From: Candidatus Aminicenantota bacterium
GTDB lineage: Bacteria; Acidobacteriota; Aminicenantia; UBA2199
NCBI GenBank assembly: GCA_020355945.1
Contig: CP070627.1
Location: forward strand, 6,524,932 to 6,535,285
DNA: 10,354 bases
Reading direction: 5' to 3'
Of the stretch, positions 1 through 5,861 are shown in pieces. Under the pieces are notes generated by a model, which worked only from the letters and a program-made list of their open reading frames with translations, was not told where the DNA came from and made no database searches. Position 1 is the first letter of the stretch; each line of letters starts with the position of its first letter. Both the position numbers and the translations under genes were made by a program.

Positions 1-1
1 G

Positions 2-802
2 GACGGATTCCCCAAGGATAAGTACGAAGTCTATTGTACGCCGCTTCATACGGAAAGCGATCTTTCTCAACACCCGTTTTTTACTCCTTATGACCGTCTG
101 TGGCAAAAGGGCATTGTTCCTCTGGGCACGAATCCCAGGGAACGGCCGCCATCATTGATCGTGAAATTTCACCTCAAGAAGATGCAAACCGGTTTTTTTA
201 GCCGTTTGGTGGGAAAATATAACCGGGATGTGGTGTGTATTTTCAATGATATCGCCGGGGAGCCGGCGCAAAAAGCAGAGACCTGGGTGGTACAGGACCA
301 CCTGGTCCCCCACTGCAAACGAACCACCGACACCTTTCTTATTGCCGATGCTTCCCTGTCGGAAGATCGATTATCCAACTTTTTGAACCAATTACTCTCT
401 GCTTATACGGCTGCTGGCACCCGAACCAAAAAACAGAACCTGGTGGTCATTTTAACCAAAATCGATCTACTTCCCTTTGACCATCCGGTCCGGCAAATAT
501 GCCTTTCTCAACCTTTCTTGCTGGAAAATGGAAACTTTGAAGAATATTATAAAAAAGTTCTCCAGGTTAATAAAAAATTGGAAGTATACTTTGGTGAAAC
601 GTTCCTTAATGCTTATAACCTGATGAAAGACAGTTTTCAAAAAATGTTTTTCACAGGAACCTCCAGCATGGGTTCTGCTCCGTTGATGTTTAACCAGGAG
701 ATGAGAGCCAGTTTTGATATCCAGCCCATCCGGGTTGTAGACCCTTTATTGCTTGTATTAGCCGAAGCCAATCACTTCCTGATAACTAACAAAGGAAAAT
801 AA
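2..802 (+). CDS. TRAFAC-clade GTPase of a GAP1-type conflict system (5' end outside window)
   Basis: The reading frame is open from base 2 to the stop at 800-802 (266 visible codons), so the gene enters from the left. A TTG at 155 is an internal codon, not the start, because conserved-looking sequence continues upstream of it. A G3/Walker B-like motif NDIAGE is at 245-262 and a G4-like motif VVILTKID, after a hydrophobic strand, is at 443-466. A possible G5 (TGTSSMGSAP) follows near 655-685, and the C-terminal RVVDPLLLVLAEA resembles the end of the DO-GTPase2 ('double-GTPase') family. The P-loop (G1) must lie upstream of the window. The enzyme is expected to be a cytosolic GTP-hydrolysing switch. 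Its stop codon overlaps the Shine-Dalgarno AAGGAG (801-806) of the following GAP1 gene, so the two are very probably co-transcribed. The GTPase assignment is good; the exact subfamily is inferred by recall. Confidence 0.8.
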   Translation, partial: DGFPKDKYEVYCTPLHTESDLSQHPFFTPYDRLWQKGIVPLGTNPRERPPSLIVKFHLKKMQTGFFSRLVGKYNRDVVCIFNDIAGEPAQKAETWVVQDHLVPHCKRTTDTFLIADASLSEDRLSNFLNQLLSAYTAAGTRTKKQNLVVILTKIDLLPFDHPVRQICLSQPFLLENGNFEEYYKKVLQVNKKLEVYFGETFLNAYNLMKDSFQKMFFTGTSSMGSAPLMFNQEMRASFDIQPIRVVDPLLLVLAEANHFLITNKGK

Positions 803-814
803 GGAGTTGAAACA

Positions 815-2785
815 ATGAAAATAAAAGCCTTACATTTTGTTTTTGGGCCTTGTATGAAAGGCTATGATGTCGCTTCCCAAAAAGTAATCGCTCAAATGGG
901 ACAGAAAACCATTGGTTTGTCCGAAGAATTATTGTCTCATCCCGATATCATGGAAAAACTTGAAGCACTGGCTTTTGGTGATGCCCTTGAACCCAATAAT
1001 CCCTTTGAAAAGGTGTATTTTTCAGCGCTGCCAGGCAATCGCTGGGTCATGGGTCGGGGAATAAGGGGAATGGACAGTGCGGGAAGGGGTGCTTATTTCT
1101 TTCATCATCTTGTCATCGAGGAATCCGATCTTATAAAAATAGATGCAAACCCCTTTGCTGTCTTAAAGAAATTTCAATTTTTTGAAAAGGAAACCGATTT
1201 ACCGGGTAATCGTCTCATACCTCCCGGTGAAATCCGGGTATCTGAAGATGATTGCCGGTTTCCGATGGTGGACTCTTCGTATAAACCGCATATGGTGAAC
1301 CTGTTGGCTGATATTTTCTCCACAGCCCCGGGTCAACCGGTATGGGTGGTACTCAAACGCGGTGAAGAGCGATCTTTTATCGAGCAGTTGTTGGGGCTCA
1401 TCCCTGTCAATGAACGGAAGCGCATGGGGTTTTCCACGGACTTCTATAATTCTTACAATATCCAGCATTACTTCCGCCTGGTCACGGTAAATACGGAGAG
1501 GGAAATACCTTATAAGAACTGCATCATCTACAATTTCACGGACGGGGTATTCCCTAAACAACCTGCTAAGAAAAGTGTCTACCTGGAAACCCTCTCGAGT
1601 CTATCCCCCAAAGAGGTTCCCTTGCTGGTCAGGGATCTCAGCCACTTGCAGGTCAATTATGAGAATATTGATGAGTTGTCCCGCAGCCGTGAAATCCTTC
1701 GTACTTATATTGGGAAAGGAGCACCCTATGCATCTGTTTTCCATGAAGTGGTGCCTTTGGAAACGGGAACGGTCCTGTTGGGAGTCAGGCACCCGCAGGG
1801 AAAACCGGATTATCAAACCTTTTGTGATTTTTATGGGTATCTGATCGATGGAATCCCCCTGCAATGGTTCAAGGATTTTTATAAACCTTCTCCTGCCCCG
1901 TTGGAATTGTTTATTGCTTTATTTAAACTGGTGGAATCCCGGGATAATATCACCCTCAAGAAAAAGGTATTTGCTGCTGTGTATCACCACCTGGAAACCG
2001 TTGGCAGTGCTGCCCTGCTCAACCAATTATACCAGCAGTTTCCCGATCTTAGCCAGGACATGGTGGATTATTTTCAACAGGAAACCCAATGGTTATTTTT
2101 CCTGGCCCGACTGCCTGACCTGGACAACCTCCTGCGCAGCCGGATAACCGGTTTGATATATCGAAATATGGTTGCAGGGGACCGGGAAAAGTATATCCAT
2201 CAACTCCCCCCGGTTATATCCTCTCTTGATGATTTTGGCATAGATACCGGCCCACTGAAAATTATTGTTGAATTGCATCGGGTTGAGGCGGACAAGGAGT
2301 TCCCGGATGAGGGCCTTAGACGATATACCATTGACGAAAGCCAGTACCGGGAATTGATGCGCATCGGTATGAACATCGTTAATGACAGGAAAAAATATTG
2401 GACCAAAATGTGCGATTATCTTTATACGCCAGACCATAACCGGGTATTTGTTCACGCGTGGTTGGATTTTATCCGGGGAAAGGGGGTAAAGATTAAACCG
2501 ATGAAATTGATTACATATATGGAGAAACACAACCAGGTAGACCTTGATTCCAGGCAAGAAATTTTTGATTTTTTAGGCCAGGGCTTTGTCAGGTATTCCA
2601 AAATAAAGAAGTATCGGAAACTTTTAAAGAAAATGAAAAAAGACCTTCCCGGGTATAAATCTTTTTGGGAAATGATTGAGGAAAATGCGAAGAGGGGGTT
2701 GTTAGGGAGGATGGTTAAGGGGATCAAGAAGAAGATTAGAAAGAAAAAATTCAGAAAAGAAGGCGAAGGGTCCCCATTAGATTGA
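815..2785 (+). CDS. GTPase-associated protein with GAP1-N (type 2) domain
   Basis: A 656-residue soluble protein. The ATG at 815 has AAGGAG eight bases upstream, overlapping the preceding GTPase stop. Residues 1-120 carry the pattern I associate with the GAP1-N domain: a beta-rich start (ALHFVFGP), a YFSALPG stretch at about 68-74, then a G-x-x-G-M-D-S-x-G-R motif at residues 82-91 followed by FFHHLV and a NPFAVL segment (112-117). The rest (about 150-620) is helical-looking and probably corresponds to the GAP1-M and C-terminal modules. The last 30 residues are extremely basic (KKKIRKKKFRK). GAP1 proteins were described by comparative genomics as obligate partners of a TRAFAC GTPase in predicted NTP-dependent conflict systems; their biochemical role is unproven. 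The immediate upstream GTPase supports the call. No nuclease, protease or EAD-type effector domain is recognisable here, so an effector would have to be elsewhere. Confidence 0.8.
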   Translation: MKIKALHFVFGPCMKGYDVASQKVIAQMGQKTIGLSEELLSHPDIMEKLEALAFGDALEPNNPFEKVYFSALPGNRWVMGRGIRGMDSAGRGAYFFHHLVIEESDLIKIDANPFAVLKKFQFFEKETDLPGNRLIPPGEIRVSEDDCRFPMVDSSYKPHMVNLLADIFSTAPGQPVWVVLKRGEERSFIEQLLGLIPVNERKRMGFSTDFYNSYNIQHYFRLVTVNTEREIPYKNCIIYNFTDGVFPKQPAKKSVYLETLSSLSPKEVPLLVRDLSHLQVNYENIDELSRSREILRTYIGKGAPYASVFHEVVPLETGTVLLGVRHPQGKPDYQTFCDFYGYLIDGIPLQWFKDFYKPSPAPLELFIALFKLVESRDNITLKKKVFAAVYHHLETVGSAALLNQLYQQFPDLSQDMVDYFQQETQWLFFLARLPDLDNLLRSRITGLIYRNMVAGDREKYIHQLPPVISSLDDFGIDTGPLKIIVELHRVEADKEFPDEGLRRYTIDESQYRELMRIGMNIVNDRKKYWTKMCDYLYTPDHNRVFVHAWLDFIRGKGVKIKPMKLITYMEKHNQVDLDSRQEIFDFLGQGFVRYSKIKKYRKLLKKMKKDLPGYKSFWEMIEENAKRGLLGRMVKGIKKKIRKKKFRKEGEGSPLD

Positions 2786-2839
2786 GTAGTAGTCTTGCCT
2801 GTCCCTTTTCTTTTGCCTGCTTTTCTTCTTTCCTCGACA

Positions 2840-3165
2840 CGGAAAAATAAAAGAGTGATAAGGAATAAAAAAAGAATAACGAGGAAAAAGAAAAGAGTAT
2901 CACGGAAAAACAAAAGAGAGATAAGGAAAAAGAAAAGATTACTACGGAAAAGAGAAAGGGTACTAAGGAAAAGGGAAAGAGTGATACGGGAAAATGAAAG
3001 AGTAATAAGGAAAAAGAAGAGAGTGATGAGGAAGAGAGAAGGAGTATCGAGGAAAAAGGAAAGAGTGATGAGGAAAATGGAAAGAGTACTATGGAAAAAG
3101 AAAAGAGTGATAAGGAAAAGGAAAAGAGTACCACGGAAAAACAAAAGGGTAGTAAGGAAAAAAAA
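2840..3165 (+). repeat. 21-bp purine-rich tandem array, 15 full units plus a partial one
   Basis: Fifteen consecutive units of exactly 21 bases, with no insertion or deletion, start at 2840, 2861, 2882 and so on to 3134; a sixteenth, partial unit (3155-3165) runs into an A-tract and GTGCCAGGC. The unit is A or C followed by GGAAAAAGAAAAGAGTGATA. GG at positions 2-3 is invariant; positions 9-10 and 18-21 vary most. The + strand is almost entirely purine. One frame stays open through the array (heptad RKKKRVI, 16 times, ending with TGA at 3176-3178). It has only a TTG start at 2795 and no Shine-Dalgarno, so I annotate a repeat, not a gene. The long Leu/Phe/Ser frames on the opposite strand are shadows of it. 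With the pyrimidine-rich 2794-2835, this fills the gap between the GAP1 gene and the toxin gene. Confidence 0.9.
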
Positions 3166-3174
3166 GTGCCAGGC
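3158..3174 (+). repeat. A-tract/GTGCCAGGC element, copy 1
   Basis: Eight A residues followed by GTGCCAGGC close the 21-bp array. The same module recurs at 4149-4166 and 4430-4444, always on the + strand, and GTGCCAGG without the A-tract occurs at 4081-4088. The element looks like half of a palindrome (GTGCC..GGCAC), but the second arm is missing in every copy. It may be a dispersed repeat of this genome. Confidence 0.65.
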
Positions 3175-3205
3175 CTGATGCTACCTGAATGATGCACTTC
3201 GTTGA

Positions 3206-3718
3206 TTATATCTTCCCGGGCGCTTTCTCTATATCCTCTTTCACCTTATCTTTCGATGCTAATACACTTGGTGGACCAATAATAGCCAGTCCCTCTGATT
3301 CAAATATTATCCAATCATCAACATCATAAGTGTAAATAAAGGTAACACCATTAGTAAGAGCAGTTGCTGCATGTCTTGCATCATGCACTCTACGTGCGGT
3401 TAAATTGCACTTTTTTGACAGTTCCAGCATTTTTAAGCTTGCTTCAAATCCTTCCGGGAGTATCTTGATTGCTGAAGGTGGTTCTACTAATAATTGAACT
3501 GCATTTGCTGCTTCTGTTGGTTTGTGAGGCGGTTCCGCATTCACCCACGTTAGTGCTGCATATACTTCACTTAGAATACTTGCAGTGGTGGTGGCTAATA
3601 ATTCTCCGCGCCTGGCAGCTTCAACTATTGAGCGTGCTTCTTGATGTCGTCGATCCCCTTGAAGTAATGCTCCAATAAACAAGCCGGCATCGAATAATAT
3701 CGGTTTATTTCGACTCAT
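3206..3718 (-). CDS. PIN-domain ribonuclease toxin, VapC-like
   Basis: A 170-residue PIN-domain protein, slightly longer than a typical VapC (about 130-140) because of a 25-residue charged tail. PIN acidic residues are in the expected order: D10 in ILFDAGLF, E51 in ILSEVYAAL, D113 in RRVHDARHAATAL and D132 in IYTYDVDDW. This is the Mg2+-binding set used for RNA cleavage in the VapC family. The ATG start overlaps the stop of the upstream small gene by four bases (ATGA at 3718-3715), which is classic toxin-antitoxin translational coupling. An AAGGA lies about a dozen bases before the start. The target RNA cannot be read from sequence. The catalytic set looks complete, so the toxin is probably active. 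Confidence 0.85.
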   Translation of the reverse strand: MSRNKPILFDAGLFIGALLQGDRRHQEARSIVEAARRGELLATTTASILSEVYAALTWVNAEPPHKPTEAANAVQLLVEPPSAIKILPEGFEASLKMLELSKKCNLTARRVHDARHAATALTNGVTFIYTYDVDDWIIFESEGLAIIGPPSVLASKDKVKEDIEKAPGKI

Positions 3719-3921
3719 TGATATATTGCATCCTTCCAGCCTTTAGGAACATATCCTTCCAGGATTGGCAGTGGTTTTAGCAGGGGTTTTGGTTGGATAA
3801 TGACTTCCTCGCCATCTGGTAATTGTACAACCAATGCCTGTTTGTTCGTTGAGACATTTTGAAGGATTTCTTTTAGCTGCTTTTCCTCCAGTTCCTTTAG
3901 TTTTAATGTTTTGAAAGTCAT
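3715..3921 (-). CDS. VapB-type antitoxin of the PIN toxin (family not identified)
   Basis: A 68-residue protein directly upstream of, and overlapping by four bases, the PIN toxin gene. The ATG at 3921 is preferred over an in-frame TTG at 3945 because AAGGAA sits about nine bases before the ATG. The N-terminus (FKTLKLKELEEKQLKEIL) is a charged helix. A strand-turn-strand QALVVQLPDGEEVIIQP follows, recalling the Phd/DUF2281-like antitoxin layout. The C-terminal LPILEGYVPKGWKDAIY is likely to be the toxin-binding tail. I do not see a clear ribbon-helix-helix or AbrB domain, so DNA binding is uncertain. The antitoxin role is inferred from size, gene order and overlap; family membership remains open. 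Confidence 0.75.
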   Translation of the reverse strand: MTFKTLKLKELEEKQLKEILQNVSTNKQALVVQLPDGEEVIIQPKPLLKPLPILEGYVPKGWKDAIYQ

Positions 3922-3997
3922 AATATTTATTTCCTTACCTGTCAATATTTGATAAATCCAGCATGTCTATGGTTATTCTAATTGTACCTCAATATTT

Positions 3998-4026
3998 ATA
4001 ATATACCTATCCATCTCATTTGTCAA
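3998..4026 (-). promoter_or_regulatory. Promoter of the toxin-antitoxin operon
   Basis: On the - strand, TTGACA (4026-4021, a perfect -35) is followed by a 17-base spacer and TATTAT (4003-3998, 5 of 6 matches to the -10). Transcription would start near 3991, leaving a leader of about 70 bases before the antitoxin ATG at 3921. AATATT occurs in the leader at 3996-3991 and again near 3950, but I see no convincing operator palindrome. Confidence 0.7.
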
Positions 4027-4060
4027 CTTTTTTAATATTTTTTGTGCGGTTGCTTGTTCC

Positions 4061-4088
4061 GTGATGTATAGTGATGTATTGTGCCAGG
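4061..4088 (+). repeat. GTGATGTAT direct repeat running into lone GTGCCAGG
   Basis: Two adjacent 10-base copies (GTGATGTATA at 4061-4070 and GTGATGTATT at 4071-4080) run straight into GTGCCAGG (4081-4088), the core of the A-tract element but without its A-tract. It lies just upstream of the toxin-antitoxin promoter. Otherwise 4027-4148 is AT-rich with no gene that I can support. Confidence 0.5.
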
Positions 4089-4148
4089 TAATTTATTTCT
4101 CCCCTGATTCCCCTGAATGGGTCTCTTTGAATGAATTCAACCAGTTTT

Positions 4149-4166
4149 AAAAAAAAAGTGCCAGGC
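4149..4166 (+). repeat. A-tract/GTGCCAGGC element, copy 2
   Basis: Nine A residues then GTGCCAGGC. Bases 4152-4176 match 4430-4454 at 23 of 25 positions, including a trailing A-rich run that ends in ATG. In this copy that ATG (4174) opens the small frame containing the 33-bp array. Confidence 0.7.
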
Positions 4167-4173
4167 TAAAAAA

Positions 4174-4413
4174 ATGCTCAGTCATTCCTCAGCCCAATTG
4201 CTTGATGCGTTTTACGGCGTAAATAGGAATTGTTTTGATTTTATCGTATTGAGAGAAATTCTCATGGGAAATATAGACTATTATCTGCAAAAAGTCAAGG
4301 CTGAAAACGGGTGTTTTTTGCAAAAAGTAAACCCTGAAAATAGGAATTTTGAACAAAAAGTAAGACCTGAAAAAAGAGGTTTTAGGCAAAAAGGCAAACC
4401 TGAAAAAAAATAA
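4174..4413 (+). CDS. Doubtful small open frame over the 33-bp repeats
   Basis: A 79-codon frame whose ATG comes from the tail of the copy 2 element. There is no good Shine-Dalgarno, only AGG within GTGCCAGGC. The first 38 residues (MLSHSSAQLLDAFYGVNRN onward) are non-repetitive. The rest is an 11-residue repeat, Q-K-V-x-P-E-x-x-x-F-x, with Q-K, E and F conserved in position and the variable sites mostly basic. The stop is immediately followed by an A-rich run and copy 3 of the element. The open frame could be a by-product of a 3n repeat that lacks stop triplets. I do not recognise any homologous family, and coding status is unproven. Confidence 0.25.
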   Translation: MLSHSSAQLLDAFYGVNRNCFDFIVLREILMGNIDYYLQKVKAENGCFLQKVNPENRNFEQKVRPEKRGFRQKGKPEKK

Positions 4414-4419
4414 ATTTAA
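4288..4419 (+). repeat. 33-bp tandem array, four units
   Basis: Units start at 4288, 4321, 4354 and 4387 with an exact 33-base period. Each begins CAAAAAG, followed by a variable triplet and then (C/G)CTGAAAA about 13 bases in. The last unit decays after CCTGAAAA into an A-rich run that contains the TAA stop of the overlapping frame. The array lies between two near-identical 25-base A-tract/GTGCCAGGC elements (4152-4176 and 4430-4454). Confidence 0.85.
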
Positions 4420-4429
4420 AGGAAAAACG

Positions 4430-4444
4430 AAAAAAGTGCCAGGC
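4430..4444 (+). repeat. A-tract/GTGCCAGGC element, copy 3
   Basis: Six A residues then GTGCCAGGC, closing the 33-bp array just as copy 1 closes the 21-bp array. The homology with copy 2 continues to an ATG at 4452. A perfect palindrome ATACCGGTAT (4455-4464), nested in a GATACC/GGTATC inverted repeat (4454-4459 and 4467-4472), follows. Confidence 0.65.
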
Positions 4445-4495
4445 CAATAAAATGATACCGGTATTGGGTATCTTAATAAAATTACGGTAGAGCTA

Positions 4496-4524
4496 TTGAA
4501 ATGTATCTCTATTTCAATTAAAAT
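4496..4524 (+). promoter_or_regulatory. Promoter and candidate operator of the AlbA_2/ATPase gene
   Basis: TTGAAA (4496-4501), a 17-base spacer and TAAAAT (4519-4524) form a good sigma70-like promoter, 54 bases before the ATG at 4578. A perfect inverted repeat, TTGAAAT at 4496-4502 and ATTTCAA at 4511-4517 with 8 bases between, covers the -35 and most of the spacer. A dimeric repressor bound there would block RNA polymerase. Autoregulation by the downstream protein is possible but is inference. Confidence 0.6.
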
Positions 4525-4577
4525 GCACTTATGAAACATAAGAGATTTAGATTTCCCGGTTCCAGGAGGTAGGAACG

Positions 4578-5828
4578 ATGTTTGATTTAAAAGAAGAATT
4601 ATTGGCTAAAATTCATCTTGGTGAAGATTCTGTTTTAGAGCTGAAAAGTCTTCGGTTTCGCGGAAGTAAGATCGTAGGCCCAATCAGGGAAAGCCTGGCG
4701 GATGAACTGGCTGCTTTTGCCAATTCCGATGACGGGGTCCTGCTGCTGGGGGTGAATGACAAAACCAGGGAAATCGAAGGTATTCCTCTAGATAAATTGG
4801 ATGCCGCAGAGAACTTTGTACGGCAAATCTGTAACGATTCCGTGAATCCTCCTTTATCGATAAAAATTGTGCGCCTTATGCTCCCGGATACATCAGGAGA
4901 AGAGAAACCAGTCCTTAAAATTGATATTCCGCGCAGTCTCTTTGTCCACAAGAGTCCGGGCGGTTATTTTCAAAGGCAAGGCAGTTCCAAAAGGGAGCTT
5001 ACTCCAGATGTGCTGGCCCGGTTGTTCCAGCAGCGCAGCCAGGCGCGAATTATTCGTTTTGATGAACAGGTCGTTCCCAATACCTCGTTGGCAGACCTTG
5101 ATGAAAACTTGTGGTGCAAATTTATCCGTTCCGATCTCGATGATCCTGTCACTGTCATGAGGAAGCTTCGCTTGATTGCATTGGACAGCGATGGAAATGA
5201 AAAGGCCACTGTCGGGGGTTTACTATTGTGTTCCCGGGAACCGCACCAATGGCTGCCCGGTGCTTTTATCGAGGCGGTGCACTATCGCGGCACCAAAAGA
5301 GATTCCCATTACCAGATAGATGCCCGAAAAATTACCGGGCCACTGGACAAGCAGATCATGGGAGCGGTTTTTTTTGTAAAAAAGAATATGAGGATCGGGG
5401 CGATTAAACGGCCGGGAAGAATAGACATTCCCCAGTTCAGTGTGCGGGCAGTATTTGAGGCTGTGGTTAATGCCGCTGCTCACCGCGATTACTCTATCCA
5501 TGGTTCAAAAATTCGCCTTTTTATGTTTGAAGACCGTTTGGAATTGTATTCACCAGGGGCTTTACCCAATACCCTGACTATAGAAAGTCTGCCCCTGCGC
5601 CAGGCTACCCGGAACGAACTGGTTACCAGCCTGCTGGCAAAATGCCCTCTAGAAGAGGAGAGAATGGAATTCGGCAGACAATTTCTTATGGATAAGCGCG
5701 GTGAAGGCGTCCCCATTATTATCGCTGAAAGTGAAAAGCTCGCCGGGAAGCCCCCGGTTTACAAACTAATCGATGATACGGAACTCATGCTGACTATCTT
5801 CTCCGCTGTTATTCCTTCCCTTGAATAA
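4578..5828 (+). CDS. Schlafen AlbA_2 domain / GHKL-like ATPase protein (putative DNA-binding)
   Basis: A 416-residue protein with a near-perfect Shine-Dalgarno (AGGAGG, 4564-4569) eight bases before the ATG. The N-terminal AlbA_2 (divergent AAA-4) domain spans about 12-152, with E16, E21 in LELK, the AAFANSDDGVLLLGVND core (45-61) and the closing FQRQGSSKRELT (131-142). The C-terminal HATPase_c_4 region includes an N-box-like EAVVNAAAHRDY (294-305), SPGALP (325-330), RQATRNELV (341-349) and RGEGVPII (374-381). Family members are annotated as transcriptional regulators or RecG-like proteins, and some act in antiphage defence. Many homologues have an extra C-terminal winged helix; this one ends about 35 residues after the GEGVP motif and seems to lack it. 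It appears monocistronic: the next gene is convergent with a 33-base gap. Domain calls are solid; the cellular role is unknown. Confidence 0.85.
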   Translation: MFDLKEELLAKIHLGEDSVLELKSLRFRGSKIVGPIRESLADELAAFANSDDGVLLLGVNDKTREIEGIPLDKLDAAENFVRQICNDSVNPPLSIKIVRLMLPDTSGEEKPVLKIDIPRSLFVHKSPGGYFQRQGSSKRELTPDVLARLFQQRSQARIIRFDEQVVPNTSLADLDENLWCKFIRSDLDDPVTVMRKLRLIALDSDGNEKATVGGLLLCSREPHQWLPGAFIEAVHYRGTKRDSHYQIDARKITGPLDKQIMGAVFFVKKNMRIGAIKRPGRIDIPQFSVRAVFEAVVNAAAHRDYSIHGSKIRLFMFEDRLELYSPGALPNTLTIESLPLRQATRNELVTSLLAKCPLEEERMEFGRQFLMDKRGEGVPIIIAESEKLAGKPPVYKLIDDTELMLTIFSAVIPSLE

Positions 5829-5861
5829 AATGTATTGGAAACCCAAAGGGAACAGGTTAAA

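Noticed and set aside
155..157. TTG at 155 as start of the first gene
   Set aside because: The frame is open to the window edge and the upstream 51 codons read as a normal part of a GTPase; motif G1 must lie further upstream.
2452..3144. 230-residue - strand frame rich in Leu/Phe/Ser that looks like many membrane segments
   Set aside because: It is the reverse reading of the 21-bp purine array and of the GAP1 3' end; the heptad-like hydrophobic pattern is just the complement of the repeat. The overlapping 148-residue frame at 2751-3197 is the same.
2840..3154. 21-bp array as a CRISPR array
   Set aside because: Units are directly contiguous with no unique spacers, and no cas genes are present.
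2795..3178. 127-residue + strand frame of RKKKRVI heptads as a real protein gene
   Set aside because: TTG start, no Shine-Dalgarno, and an open frame is expected from a 21-base unit without stops in that phase. Kept as a repeat, with coding left as a testable idea.
3943..3945. TTG at 3945 as antitoxin start
   Set aside because: The ATG at 3921 has a well-spaced AAGGAA; nothing comparable precedes the TTG.
5829..5861. Terminator between the convergent AlbA_2 gene and exported-protein gene
   Set aside because: No inverted repeat with a T-run is visible; the GGTTAAAC copies near 5855 and 5882 are direct, not inverted.
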